Shown: piece after piece, positions 34,323 through 46,344 of the stretch
How positions within the stretch are numbered: position 1 is the first letter of the stretch
How the letters are laid out: every line of letters starts with the position of its first letter
Source of the DNA: Dipteronia dyeriana
Lineage: Eukaryota > Streptophyta > Magnoliopsida > Sapindales > Sapindaceae
Assembly: GCA_032871835.1 (NCBI GenBank)
Contig: CM065297.1
Span: 65,397,253-65,461,252, forward strand
DNA: 64,000 nt
Reading direction: 5' to 3'
Made by a program: the position numbers and the translations under genes
The notes under the pieces: generated by a model
What the model was told of the DNA's origin: nothing
The model's database searches: none
Seen by the model: the letters and a program-made list of their open reading frames with translations, nothing else

Positions 34323-34690
34323 CTGCCCCTTTGGCTATTTCAAGATAAAATCACCGCTCACAAATAAATCCTCACAAAAAGAAAACAAAGCTATTGATCA
34401 ACAAGTAATTCTATGTTATATTAAGAAAGGCCTAAGGTACTAAGTCTTTAAGATCTTCAATCTCTTCATAGATCATCATACCTACACACAATCGCTAAGA
34501 GGAATTTTCCAAGAACAAGCGCATGTGAGGTGTCCAAAACAAAAACAATCATTTGCATTAAGAAACCAATACAATCAATATAATGTCATGCAATGCAACG
34601 CTCCCCCTAAAAAGTTACTCTCTCCCAAGACTTCTCCCTCAAGCATAAACAAATGCTCCTCTTATATTTCTCAAAACTTCTCCCCCTTTT
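34323..34690 (-). other. Multiple polypurine tracts of S2
   Basis: Minus-strand motifs: CCAAAGGGGCAG at 34334-34323 (adjacent to the LTR, the functional PPT), AACTTTTTAGGGGGAGC at 34616-34600, and AAAAGGGGGAGAAG at 34690-34677. Several PPT-like motifs upstream of the 3' LTR are a Sirevirus signature. Confidence 0.8.
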
Positions 34691-35689
34691 GGTCATGAGA
34701 TAGGCAAAGAAACTCCTCATATCGATTTGCTTTAGCAAAGAGCGCTATTTGCACAAAAGATGATTGCATAATCATATACATAAACTATATGCAATTTGAA
34801 TAATCAAGGGGGTTTTATTTTAAAGAGAATGTGTGAAGGTGTTGTTTTGCATGTAAGACATATAACATCAAAGTTCAAGCAATATTATTTGGCAAAGCAA
34901 ACATCACATGGGTTTTCATAAGAATTCAAACCAATTTGTACCCTTTTATCATAAGCACACATGATATAGTTTTTCAAAAGCATTCGTCACATATAAGCAA
35001 CTATAGCAATTCTTAATGACCAAGCAAGACATGGATGTTGCATTCTTATTGATTAAATGAATTTGAAATCCTTATTGATTACTATCTTGTTAAGTCATCA
35101 AGAACAAAGAGAAGACTAAATTGGATGAAACATCCTTAATGATTTAATGGATACCAGGTCCTTATTGTGTTTAGTCTTCACATTTTCTTCCATACACATT
35201 TTGCATATCAAGCAATCAAACATATTTCATGCATATCATTTTAAGCACATCATAATCAAGTTCACATATGGTGAAGATAAATTTTAAGTCATTCAAATGT
35301 ACTTTCTAATTAATTCTCCTAGCCTAAAAATCCATGTTTTAACATAAAAGTGACATGGATTACAAACAAAGCAAGGTTACATATTTATTGAACCAAAAAA
35401 AAAACCATATGAACAAATATGTGCAACCTAGTATCTCAAGCATTTAAAAAAGAGGCATAAAGTAGATCAAATTTTTGCACATTTCAAGAATGCAAGTTTG
35501 CTCTCTTTGCTTGAGCTCCACAAATGGGGTCAATTCCGACCAAGTCAATGGGAAGTTGAGCCTCTATAGACCTACCAAGATCATTAGACCTAGTTGAATC
35601 TATGGGTGACATGTTAGCACAATAACATTTCTAATCCACTTAGGTGACACATTGTCATTACTAGTGGTCGTAGTCATCAAGTTACTAGA
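34691..35689. other. S2 3' non-coding region
   Basis: AT-rich, with no assignable gene on either strand. It lies between the second gag zinc knuckle and the polypurine motifs, the place where pol would be in a full Sirevirus. Confidence 0.55.
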
Positions 35690-36090
35690 TTTTTTAGAAT
35701 CATTTACTTTAGATTTCCTAGGCACGCTAATTGACTTTTCTGAGTTTATTTTCCTCTATCATGCTCTCAACCCTACATTTCTTAATGTACTTATAACAAT
35801 TTGAATTAAAGTACCTTTCAACACCATAAAAATGACAAGTATGTATAAAGTGAGGAGTCATACTATATCCTTGTAAGGTTATTGAAGACTTGGCATGTAT
35901 TTGTTATCGTCATTGGTGTTGAGCCAGTTCTCTTCTTCTTTGTTGTTGAACCAATTTGCCATGCTTCCTTGGCTGAGTTTGCTTGGCTTACCTTCTTGGT
36001 TGAGGGAAGCTTGGAGGAGAAGCTCCATTCTTTGTTGGCATTTTTACTTGGCTACTTTTGGATGACTCTCCAAGTTCAATCTTCCTCCAA
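35690..36090 (-). pseudogene. S2 gag, C-terminal fragment
   Basis: Continuation of S2 gag left of Copia-1. A decayed second zinc knuckle, CHFYGVERYFNSNC, reads at about 35852-35811 (second Cys and His both replaced by Tyr), followed by a basic/acidic segment before homology ends. An open frame on the plus strand at 35882-36127 overlaps this and crosses into the LTR; it is not a gene. Confidence 0.6.
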
Positions 36091-36095
36091 GGATG

Positions 36096-37282
36096 TGTTA
36101 GGATTTTGCTCGATAGCAAGAGTGTAATATCGAAATTAACAATCTTTTCATATGAATAAAGTGATTTCTAGTTTAACAAATCTTATAGCATTTATAGTTT
36201 AATTATTATAATTGTTAAAAGTAAATAATCATAAGGTCAAAATACTATGAGAAAAGAAGAATTGTTCATACATCTAGATATGTATGAGGTAGACACAATT
36301 TTTTAGTTAGTCTTGAATAATATTCACAACTTAAGATAGAAGGTTGGGCGCCTTTATCTTGTCAAAGTTGTAGATTCATTTGCTAGCATTTGAGTGGGAT
36401 CAAATGTGTTATGATGAGTCTAAAATCATCAAAGTGTGGTGTCTTTGGGCAAAAGAATCTAGTGCACTGGGTGCATTGAATATGATCAAAATGAAATGCT
36501 TTATCTAGAACCGTCAATGGATAGAAGTTTTCATTTGAAGACAATCGGAGAGTCTATCTAATTCCTGAGATAAATGATAGACTTATGGTTGCAAGTGTTA
36601 TCATTTGTGTTATCAATGAGTACGATTATATAGCATAGTCTATCCTCGATAGTTTGGTGATATTCATTTGTTAATCGATAGAGGACTTAATTTATAGATA
36701 TGGACATCGTGGCTCCATTTATTGAATGAGAGTAGAATACCATCATATGGATGTTTTGAGGTATTGGATATTAAATCTTAACGTTAAGTTTTCAATAGTG
36801 TCTACTGAAACATGGCTTATGGACAAGTCAAAATATCCAAGTTCAAAATGTGGTCATATGAGTAAATATGGTAACTTGGAGAGCTATAGGCGGTCTATGA
36901 GCTCTTTGCGATTACTGGTATTCTTCACGAGGATACACTTTCTCCTATAAGGTTGTCTAGGGTATGAATGAGTAACATACACATATTCTATCTTTATTTA
37001 AGAGTTCAATTTTAGTTCTTTAGTGGAATAAACTAAAATTAAATAGACCAGACCTAAGTGAATCATTTATTGATTGTGATTGGGTTGTGTCTATTAGAGC
37101 TTAAATTTAGATAGCCCGCCAAGATCCTCAATCCACACGAATTTGCATGGATCACTTGACATATTATACCGGACCAATTTAGGGGTCCATCTAGAATTGT
37201 AATAAGTCATGAGAACTTGTTTCTTTTTGTAAGAATAGGTCTAGTTCACATGTGGACATTTTTTTAAGGTCCAATGGATTTA

Positions 37283-37325
<43 letters not shown>

Positions 37326-38591
37326 CCTTATATATGGTATGGGCGGCAAAGGCTATTAAGAAATAGGTTAAATATATTATTTTATTTTATTATTTAATTA
37401 AATAGAAATTAATTAATTGTTGATTAATTAATTATTTAAGTAAAAGTCAAAATCTTTTTCCTAGTAGGAGATGGTCTCCTAAAACTATACTATTGTTGGT
37501 AGTATAGTTAATATTAAAGACTATATTCGATAAGTAGATAAATAAAAGGAATTATTTATCTAATCAAATTAGGAAGTCTTTAATATGGTTACAAATACAC
37601 TATTGAATTGGATTAGGAGTCTTGGTGTAGGAAAGAATTCTTTTTGGAAAAGGATTCTTGGTCACCAAGTAAAACTACTTAGTGGTAGAATTCTTCTTTG
37701 AAAAGGATTCTTAACCACCAAGTTAATCTACCTAAGGATATGATTCTTGTTCATCAAGTAATCCTTCTTAGGAAAGAATAAACTCTCCTAATCTACATCA
37801 AAGAGGTAAAATTCAGTCAACACATATGCAATATGGGAGAGGATAGATTTCCTTTTAGATAAAGATTCTAACTAACAAATAAATCCATCTAAGGATAGGA
37901 TTCTTGCAAATCAAGTAAATCCTTCTTAGGAGAGGATTTATGATCCTATATATATGTGCATGAGAATTTCGGCCAGCCCTAAGGCAATTAGAGGTGAATT
38001 TTGGCCAACCTTGTTATTCTAAGAGAAGAATTCGGCGATCATAGGAATTTTGAGGGAGAAAAATATGATTTTACTCTAGACAAAATTCGTTCATCTCTAA
38101 ACAATAGTGTGTGAATTTGGCCAAGTAGAGAAAAAAGGGGAACGTTTTTGTTTTCGATAGTATACTAATACCCTTTACATCAAAAGGGTTTTGTGTACAA
38201 CATCGAATCAAGGTTCACTCGAGTTTCAATCTAATTGATTGATAATTCACAAGTGACCGGACGTTCTAGGATTTTTTTCTTGGAGGATATTTGTAGCTAA
38301 CAAAGGAAAGATTTTGCTATATCTCCATCCTCGGGTATACAATTTAAAGAAAGGGAGCCCACACTCCAAGGTAATTCACGTTCATGATTGGATTGAAAGA
38401 TCTTACGGAATCAATTCGGCACTTGTTCAATCGTCACGAGGAAAATGTACGATACTTTTATATATATATATATCAATTAATCTAGGGTTAAGATTATCAT
38501 TGCATAAAGGGAAATTTTTTATTTATACGCAAACCCTAATTTTCGTTTTTATCACGCTTCCGTTGCGTTTTTGAACCCGTTTTTCCCTACA
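36096..38591 (+). mobile_element. Copia-1 5' LTR
   Basis: The LTR starts TGTTAGGATTTTGCTCG and ends TTTTTCCCTACA. It contains a long AT dinucleotide run (37287-37322) that the 3' LTR lacks. Near 37950, TCCTATATATATGTGC is a possible TATA box. Length is 2496 bp. Confidence 0.92.
37287..37322. repeat. (AT)18 microsatellite in the Copia-1 5' LTR
   Basis: Pure AT repeat. The 3' LTR at the same point (about 45055-45075) has AATAAAATAAGAAAAAAAAAATATGG, and the solo LTR has AT-rich non-repeat sequence, so the run expanded after insertion of this copy. Confidence 0.9.
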
Positions 38592-38592
38592 A

Positions 38593-38606
38593 TTTGTATC
38601 AGAGCT
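38593..38606 (+). other. Copia-1 primer-binding site
   Basis: TTTGTATCAGAGCT follows the LTR end by one base and matches TTGGTATCAGAGC (initiator tRNA-Met complement) with one mismatch. Confidence 0.9.
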
Positions 38607-39959
38607 AGGTTGTACCCTTGATTAATTGATGTATGTGTTCGTGAATCTTTTTTTTTGTATATATGCATGTTTTAGAAAGAGATGACACTCTAGGTATTTG
38701 CATATATATTTACATTGGAATGTATGGATATATATATGTTTTATATGTGGTTTGTTATTGCTCAATTTTGGTCTTACAATTTCAATGTATTTTGTTTTGG
38801 GATTGTAACAAGAAGAGTGGTCTATTATCGCGATAATTTCCTTCTTGGTAGTTGCTAAGTTTTTTTTTATTTTGTTGTGATAATAATAAAAAAAACTGCA
38901 GTATTTTATTATTTAAATTCTTTTGTAATACATTTAGGTTTCGAAGACTCAAAGGTTTGAAGAATTAGAAGCAACCGAAACAAGTTTGGGACCTTGCGAG
39001 CCGTAACAACAAACATGCGTACGAACAGCTTGCAGCCACGTTTGTTGTGGCATGGGCTGCGCAAGGCAGCCCTTTTGGTAGCCATGGGCTGCGTATGGCA
39101 ACCCTTTATGGGTTTGCGGCATGCGCAAGCCCATGGGCAAGGGCGAAGGGTGCTTACACCTATGGGAGGTAGCCGAGGGAGGCCGAACGACGAAGGTCGC
39201 GTGAAGATTTGTTTGCCAAGAAAGGACTTCTTGTATTCCAAGATATATGTAATTTACTTGTTTTTCTAGGATGGACCAAAATTGTAGCTATTTATATTTT
39301 TTTGTAAATATTGCAATGTTTGTCGTTGTTTGATAACATGTCATATAGAATAGGAGTGCCACTCATATATCTCTTTTGGTATGAACATGCATTGAATGGT
39401 TTAAGTATCTAAATTGGCATCTAGATAACTTGGTAAATCATTCTTAGGAATTCGATCACACGCCTTAAACAATTGAGTGGGAGAAGGTGTTTTTGAACAC
39501 CTATGGCCTCCAAGTGTAGTTGAGCTTTATGTTTCATAAATAACCTCCCAAAAGGTATTCGTGAATGAAATTTAGTAAGATACTTCCTTACAAGGATAGA
39601 CTAGACAATTATCCCAAACGATATCTACTCCCAAATGAGGGATATTCGTGAGGGACTATATTGAAGGTCGATAACTTGGTAACACACTCAATGTGAAGTT
39701 TATTAATATCCTCCCAAAAGTTCTTGTTAGTAAAATCACAAGGCTAAAATTGAAAACGTTGGTTGTTATGTTAACAATTAGGTGGGACCTAGTCCAACTT
39801 GTAATTATTGCGAACTCCCAAAAGAGGCGTGACTTTTATGGGTGTTGGATCACTGTTGAATTTTTACGATTGAATTATTTCATTTAACTCAAGATAAATA
39901 TTCAAAAGTGCTTAATCATGATTATTCACTTATATAATTTTTGTTATTGTTCAGAAATC
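38607..39959 (+). other. Copia-1 untranslated leader with GC-rich block
   Basis: 1.35 kb without assignable gene. Mostly AT-rich, but 38990-39205 is GC-rich and contains CATGGGCTGCG twice (39051 and 39083) and an inverted partner GCGCAAGCCCATG at 39123, able to fold into alternative stems. Leaders of retroelements hold packaging signals; a role here is only a guess. Open frames in this block (both strands, about 38909-39269) are composition artefacts. Confidence 0.55.
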
Positions 39960-41200
39960 ATGACCCCATCCCTAATCAACAATCTTAAAGACAATACTTT
40001 AATTGGTGATAATTATGTCACATGGAAAAGGAAAATTGGGCTTCTATTGCAATCCGAAAAGCATAAGTTCACTCTGTGCACTCCTAAACAACCTACTCCT
40101 ACTAATGAATCTACTCAGGAGCAAAGAGATGATTATCAACAGTGGGAGTCTTCTGATTAAATGGATACATGTTACATTATAGCCACCATCTCCGACGTGT
40201 TGCAACAACAACATGAAGGAATTGAGACTACTATCGATATAATGATGTCTCTAGAGGAGATGTTTGCTATGAGGTCTAGGATGACTAAGAGAGAGGCAGT
40301 GATTGCTTTTATGAATCTTAGGATGAAACCTGGACAGGCTGTGAAAGATCACATGATGAAAGTCATAACACATCTTAACATTGTTGAACTGAATGGTGCT
40401 GAGATAGATGGTGAGACCAAAATTGACATGATTGTCAACTCACTGTCGGATTCCTTTGATCAATTCAAGTTGGACTACACCTTGAATAATAAGGAATACA
40501 CCTAGCAAGGCCTGATCCAAGATGTTTAGAGCGCGGAAAAGATCCTTGTGAAAGGCAAGGGTCAAGAGATTCATACCGTAGGTAAAGTTACTGCTATTAA
40601 GACCCGTAAGAAGGTCAATAAACAACAGAAAAAAAAGCAACTAGGACCTATAAAGAAGGAGACAAAGAAAGTAACCAAAATCAAAGGAAAGTGTTTCCTT
40701 TCTGGTGAAAAGGGACATTGGAAAAGAAATTGCCCAAAGTCTCAAGACAAAAAGGAAGAAGGTAATATTAATTATCTTGAAACATATTTTTTGGTGGATT
40801 CTATGGATTCTTGGATCATAGACTCCGGAGCCACTAATCATGTTTGTTTTTCCTTACAGAGGTTCAAGGAAATGAGAAGGCTTAATGAGAACGAATTCAA
40901 CTTGAATTTAGGCAATGAAGCGTTGGTGTCTGCTAGTTCAGTAGGATATATTATAATTAGTTTAGATTCTTATAGGCATTTAGATTTAATAGATGTTTAC
41001 TATGTACCTCAATTCAAGAGGAATTTAATTTCAGTTTCTTGTTTAAATAAATTTGGTTATTCGGTTACTTTTAATAAAACTTTTATTATTAGTAAGAATG
41101 ACAAAATTATTTGCAAAGGTACATTGGAAAACGGTTTATTCTATTTACAAGGAAATATCTCTCACTTGTTAGACACAAAATCAACGGAACCTAATCATAA
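39960..41200 (+). pseudogene. Copia-1 gag and protease
   Basis: Gag starts at 39960 (MTPSLINNLKDNTLIGDNYV, then WKRKIGLLL), a DUF4219/UBN2-type gag. The same frame continues past stops at 40158, 40503 and 40527. The zinc knuckle reads CFLSGEKGHWKRNC (about 40692-40733), with Ser for the second Cys. The protease active site, WIIDSGATNHVC, has its DSG at 40821-40829, intact. From 40548 the frame stays open for 399 codons into integrase. Stops make the polyprotein inactive. Confidence 0.9.
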
Positions 41201-42140
41201 AAAAGTAAAATTATCAAAAGATGAAACCTATCTATGGCATTTCCGCTTAGGTCATATTAACCTTAATAGGATTAAAAGATTGGTATGTGACTTAAAGGTT
41301 GATGATCTACCAACTTGTGAATCTTGTTTGGAAGGTAAAATGTCCAAAAGGTCGTTTATGACCAAAGGCACAAGAGCCATTGAATGTTTAGGTTTGATAC
41401 ACACTGATGTGTATGGACCTATGAGCATTCAAGCTAGAGGTGGATATGAGTACTTCATCACTTTCACGGATGATCACTCAAGATTTAGCTATGTGTATCT
41501 AATGAGACATAAGTCATATGCTTTTGATATGTTCAAAGCATTTAAAGTTAAAGTGGAAAATCAACTTGAGAAACGCATAAAAATCTTGAGGTCCGTTCGT
41601 GGTGGAGAATATCTATCTGGTGAGTTTCAGCAATATCTTATTGATAATGGAATTATTTCTCAATTTTCTGTACCAGGCACACCTCAACAAAATAGGGTGG
41701 CAAAAGGACAAATAGAACTCTTTTGGATATGGTTAGGTCTATGTTGAGTTATTCAACGCTCCCTATTTCTTTTTGGGGATATGCTTTACAAACTGCCATG
41801 TATATTCTTAACGATGTACCATCTAAGTCGGTTCCTAAAACACCGTATGAGTTGTGGACCTGGCAAAAGCCTAATTTACAACACTTAAGGATATTTGGAT
41901 GTCCTGCGCACGTGTTAAAAGGAAAGACATAAAAGATGGAGTCCGTTCAGAAATATGCATATTTGTAGGGTATCCAAAAGGAACAAAAGGATATTATTTT
42001 ATAGTCCTTCAGATCTTAAAGTATTTGTTTCGACAAATTCCAAATTTCTAGAAGAGGACTATATGAATGATTTTTTGCTTAAAAGTAGAATTGTCCTAAA
42101 TGAGCTTTTAGGAGATACAATTCCACAAGAGGTTTCGTAA
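41201..42140 (+). pseudogene. Copia-1 integrase
   Basis: The zinc-binding region WHFRLGHINLNRIKRL...CESC (41240-41330) is intact. The catalytic core shows HTDVYGPM (first Asp) and FTDDHSRF. The second catalytic Asp is replaced: RSVRGGEY, with Val at 41595-41597 where RSD(R/N)GGEY is usual. At the catalytic Glu codon (41703) a one-base deletion changes GVAE to VAK and shifts the frame; the core continues in another frame (41723-41932, [20 protein letters not shown]). A further shift lies near 41990. Thus catalytic function is lost. Confidence 0.88.
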
Positions 42141-42299
42141 CCAAGCCCAATTGTAAGCTCCATACCAACACAAGATCAACAATCTACCATACCTCGTCGT
42201 AGTGGGAGGGTTGTTAGACAACCCGAGAGATACATCGGTCTAGGAGAATCTGTAGAGAATCTTTCGGATGACGATGATCCCTATACGTATAAGAAAGCA

Positions 42300-43851
42300 A
42301 TGGAAGATGTTGATTGTCGCCATTAGCAAAAGGAAACGCAATCCAAAACTGAATCTATGTTAAAAACAAAGTCTGGTCTCTTGTAGACTTGCCTAAAGGG
42401 ATAAAACCCATCGGGTGCAAGTGGGTATACAAGAGAAAAAGAGGAATGGATGGTAAGGTGGAAACCTTTAAAGCTAGATTGGTAGCTAAAGGTTATACAC
42501 AGAAGGAAGGTATCGATTATGAAGAAACCTTCTCTTCTGTGGCCATGCTTAAATCCATTAGGATACTCTTATCCATTGCGGCATCTCTAGACCTAGAGAT
42601 TTGGAAAATGGACGTCAAGACATCTTTTCTTAATGGAAGTCTTGACGAAAGCATCTATATGATGCAACAAGAAGGATTCATTGAAAAGGGCCAAGAGGAA
42701 AGGGTATGCAAATTGTAAAGATCCATATATGATTGAAGCAAGCATCCAGATCCTTGAACATAAGGTTCAATCAAGCCGTAAAAGGTTTTGGATTCATTCA
42801 AAACCTTGATGAACCTTGTGTATACAAAAGGATTAAAGGTGACAAGTTGGTTTTCCTAGTTCTTTACGTTGACGATATACTACTCATCGGAAACGATGTA
42901 GGTCTATTGACATCATTAAAAGAATGGTTAGCAAAACAATTTGGTATGAAGGACTTAGGAGAAGCAAGTTATATTTTTGGTATCAAAGTCATAAGGGATA
43001 GAAAGAATAGAACGATTGCATTATCCCAAGCTTCATACATAGATAAAATCTTGTCTAGGTTTTCCATGCAAGATTCCAAGAAAGGTATGTTACCTTTCAG
43101 ACATGGAATCAAACTTTCTATGGAACAAGTTCCTAAGAGTGAGCATGAAGAGCAATTCACGAGTAAGGTTCCATATGCATCGACAGTTGGAAGTCTCATG
43201 TATGCAATGCTCTGCACTAGACCAGATATTTGTTTTATTGTGGGCATAGTTAGCAGGTTTCAATCGAAGCCTGGTCCTGATCACTGGACGGCAGTCAAGC
43301 ATATTTTCAAGTATCTTAGGAGAACGAGAGATTATATGCTTGTATTCTCTGGAAGGGATTTAATTCCTGATGGGTATACAGATTCTGATTTTCAGTCAGA
43401 TTTTAACTCTAGTTGATCAATATCAGGATCTGTGTTTACTATTGGAGGAGGGGCAGTCATATGGAGGAGTATCAAGCAATCGTGTATTACCGATTCCACC
43501 ATGGAAGCCGAGTATGTAGCCGCATGTAAGGATGCTAAAGAGGCTGTCTGGCTTCTCCAATTCCTGATTGACTTGGAAATGGTTCCTGATGCGAATAAGC
43601 ATATCAATATCTATTGTGACAATAGTGGAGCAGTGGCTAATTCGAGAGAACCAAGAAGTCATAAGAGAGGGAAACACATTGAAAGAAAGTATCACATTTT
43701 AAGTGAAATTGTGTATAGGGGTGACGTGACGATTACAAAGATCGCGTCTGCAGAAAATCTAGCGGATCCCTTTACAGAGGCTCTTCCCCAAAAGAGTTTT
43801 GATGGGCATCTAGAGAACATGGGGATGAGAGATATGACACATTTGCTATAG
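42300..43851 (+). pseudogene. Copia-1 reverse transcriptase and RNase H
   Basis: The RT begins in the frame 42389-42718: PIGCKWVYKRKRGMDGKVE, FKARLVAKGYTQKEGIDY and KMDVKTSFLNGSLDESIYM. After stops and a frame change at 42716-42733 it continues to 43416. The YVDD active site is intact at 42865-42876 (FLVLYVDDILLIGNDV). The RNase H follows in the same frame after one TGA at 43414: STMEAEYVAACKDAKEAVWL, IYCDNSGAVANSREP and KHIERKYHILSE, ending at 43851. Copia order INT-RT-RH is clear. Confidence 0.92.
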
Positions 43852-43865
43852 AGCAAGTGGGAGAT
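43852..43865 (+). other. Copia-1 polypurine tract
   Basis: AGCAAGTGGGAGAT directly precedes the 3' LTR start TGTTAGG, the usual copia arrangement (GTGGGAGA). Confidence 0.88.
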
Positions 43866-46339
43866 TGTTAGGATTATGCTCGATAGCAAGAGTGTAATAT
43901 TGTAATTAACAATCTTTTCATATGAATAAAGTGGTTTCTAGTTTAACAAATCTTATAGCATTTATAGTTTAATTATTATAATTGTCAAAAGTAAATAATC
44001 ATAAGGTTAAAAGACTATGAGAAAAGAAGAATTGTTCATGCATCTAGATATGTATGAGGTAGACACAATTCTTTAGTTAGTCTTGAATAATATTCACAAC
44101 TTAAGATAGAAGGTTGGGCGCTTTTATCTTGTCAAAGTTGTAGATTCTCTTGCTAGTATTTGAGTGGGATCAAATGTGTTATGATGAGTCTAAAATCATC
44201 AAAGTGTGGTGTCTTTGGGCAAAAGAATCTAGTGGAATGGGTGCATTGAATAGGATCAAACTGAAATACTTTATCTAGAACCGTCAATGGATAAAAGTTT
44301 TCATTTGAAGACAATCGGAGAGTCTATCTCAGTTCTGAGATAAATGATGGACTTATGGTTACAAGTGTTAGCATTTGAGCTATTAATGACTACGATTATA
44401 TAGCATAGTCCATCCTTAATAGTTTGGTGGTATTCATTTGTTAATTGATAGAGGACTTTATTTATATATATGGACATCGTGGCTCCATTTATTGAATGAG
44501 AGTAGAATACCATCATATGGATGTTTTGAGGTATTGGATATTAAATCTTAACGTTAAGTTTTCAATAGTGTCTATTGAAACATGGCTTCTGGACAAGTAA
44601 AAATATCCAAGTTCAAAATGTGGTCATATGAGTAAATATGGTAACTTGGAGAGCTAAAGGCGGTCTATGAACTCTAGAGATTACTATTATTCTTCACGAG
44701 GATACACTTTCTCCTATAAGGTTGTCTAGGGTATGCATGAGTAACATCAACTTATTCTATCTTCATTTAAGAGTTCAATTTTAGTTCTTTAGTGGAATGA
44801 ACTAAAATTAAATAGAATGGACATAAGTGAATCACTTATTGAATGTGATTGGGTTGTGTCTATTAGAGATTAAATTTAGATAGCCCACCAAGATCCCCAA
44901 TCCACACGAACTTGCATGGATCACTTGATATATTCTACCGGACCAATTTAGGGGTCCATCTAGAATTGTAATAAGGCATGAGAACTTGTTTTTTTTTTGT
45001 AAGAATAGGTATAGTTCACATGTGGACTTTTTATTAAGGTCTAACGGATTTAATAAAATAAGAAAAAAAAAATATGGCCCTTATATATTGTATGGGCGGC
45101 AAAGACTACTAAGAAATAGCTTAAATATATTACTTTATTTTATTATTTAATTAAATAGAAATTAATTAATAGTTGATTAATTAATTATTTAATTAAAAGT
45201 CAAAATCTTTTTTCTAGCAGGAGATGGTCTCCTAAAACTATACTATTGTTGGTAGTATAGTAAATGTTAAAGACTATATTTGATAAGTAGATAAATAAAA
45301 GGATTTATTTATCTAATCAAATTAGGAAGTCTTTTATATGGTTACAAATACACTATTGAATTGGATTAGGAGTCTTGGTGTAGGAAAGAATTCTTTTTGG
45401 AAAAGGATTCTTGGTCACCAAGTAAAACTACTTAGTGGTAGAATTCTTCTTTGAAAAGGATTTTAACCACCAAGATAATCTACCTAAGGATAGGATTCTT
45501 GTTAATCAAGTAATCCTTCTTAGGAAAGAATAAACTCTCCTAATCTACATCAAAGAGGTAAAATTTGGTCAACACATGCAATATGGGAGAGGATAGATTT
45601 CCTTTTAGATAAGGATTCTAACTAACAAATAAATCCACCTAAGGAAAGGATTCTTGCAAATCAAGTAAATCCTTCTTAGGAGAGGATTTATGATCCTCTA
45701 TATATATATGTGCAAGAGAATTTCAGCCAGCCCTAAGGCAATTAGAGGTGAATTTCGGCCAACCTTATTATTCTAAGAGAAGAATTCAGCCATCATAGGA
45801 ATTTTGAGGGAGAAAAATCTGATTTTACTCTAGACAAAATTCGTTCATCTCTAAACAATAGTGTGTGAATTCAGCCAAGTAGAGAAAAAAGGGGAACGTT
45901 TTTGTTTTCAATAGTATACTAATATACTTTACATCAAAAGGGTTTTGTGTACAACATCGAATCAAGGTTCACGTGAGTTTCAATCAAATTGATTGATAAT
46001 TCACAAGTGACCGGACGTTCTTGGATTTTTCTCTTGGAGGATATTTGTAACTAACAAAGAAAAGATTTTGCTTTATCTCCATCATTCAGTATACAATTTA
46101 AAGAAAGGGAGCCCACACTCCAAGGTGATTCACGTTCATGATTGGATTGGAAGATCTTGCGGAATCAATTCGGTACTTGTTCAATCGTCACGAGGAAAAG
46201 GTAAGATATTTTTATATATATCAATTAATATAGGGTTAAGGTTCTCGTTGCATAAAGGGAAATTTTTTATTTATACGCAAACCCTAATTTTCGTTTCTAT
46301 CACGCTTCCGTTGCATTTTTGAACCCGTTTTTCCCTACA
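43866..46339 (+). mobile_element. Copia-1 3' LTR
   Basis: 2474 bp, TGTTAGGATTATGCTCG to TTTTTCCCTACA, colinear with the 5' LTR with scattered substitutions. Flanked on the right by S2 gag in minus orientation. Confidence 0.92.
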
Positions 46340-46344
46340 AAATG

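Larger units (their letters stand above)
36096..46339 (+). mobile_element. Copia-1, complete but inactivated Ty1/copia element
   Basis: Two 2.5-kb LTRs (36096-38591 and 43866-46339), primer site, long leader, single-frame gag-pol with integrase before RT (the Ty1/copia order), and a polypurine tract. Flanks GGATG (36091-36095) and AAATG (46340-46344) match at three of five bases, both differences being G/A transitions, so a decayed target duplication is likely. It splits S2 gag. LTRs look closely similar with scattered substitutions and small indels, so it is younger than its surroundings. I do not assign a copia sublineage. A solo LTR of the same family lies at 49671-52110. Confidence 0.92.

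Noticed and set aside
35882..36127. 81-codon frame resembling a membrane protein on the plus strand
   Set aside because: It crosses the S2 gag/Copia-1 LTR junction and is antisense to gag; hydrophobicity is a by-product of the reverse strand.
37287..37322. AT run as an origin or scaffold attachment element
   Set aside because: It is simple slippage in one LTR copy, with no accompanying structure.
38909..39269. Long frames on both strands in the Copia-1 leader
   Set aside because: High GC content removes stop codons by chance; no motif, no conserved start and no match to gag or pol.
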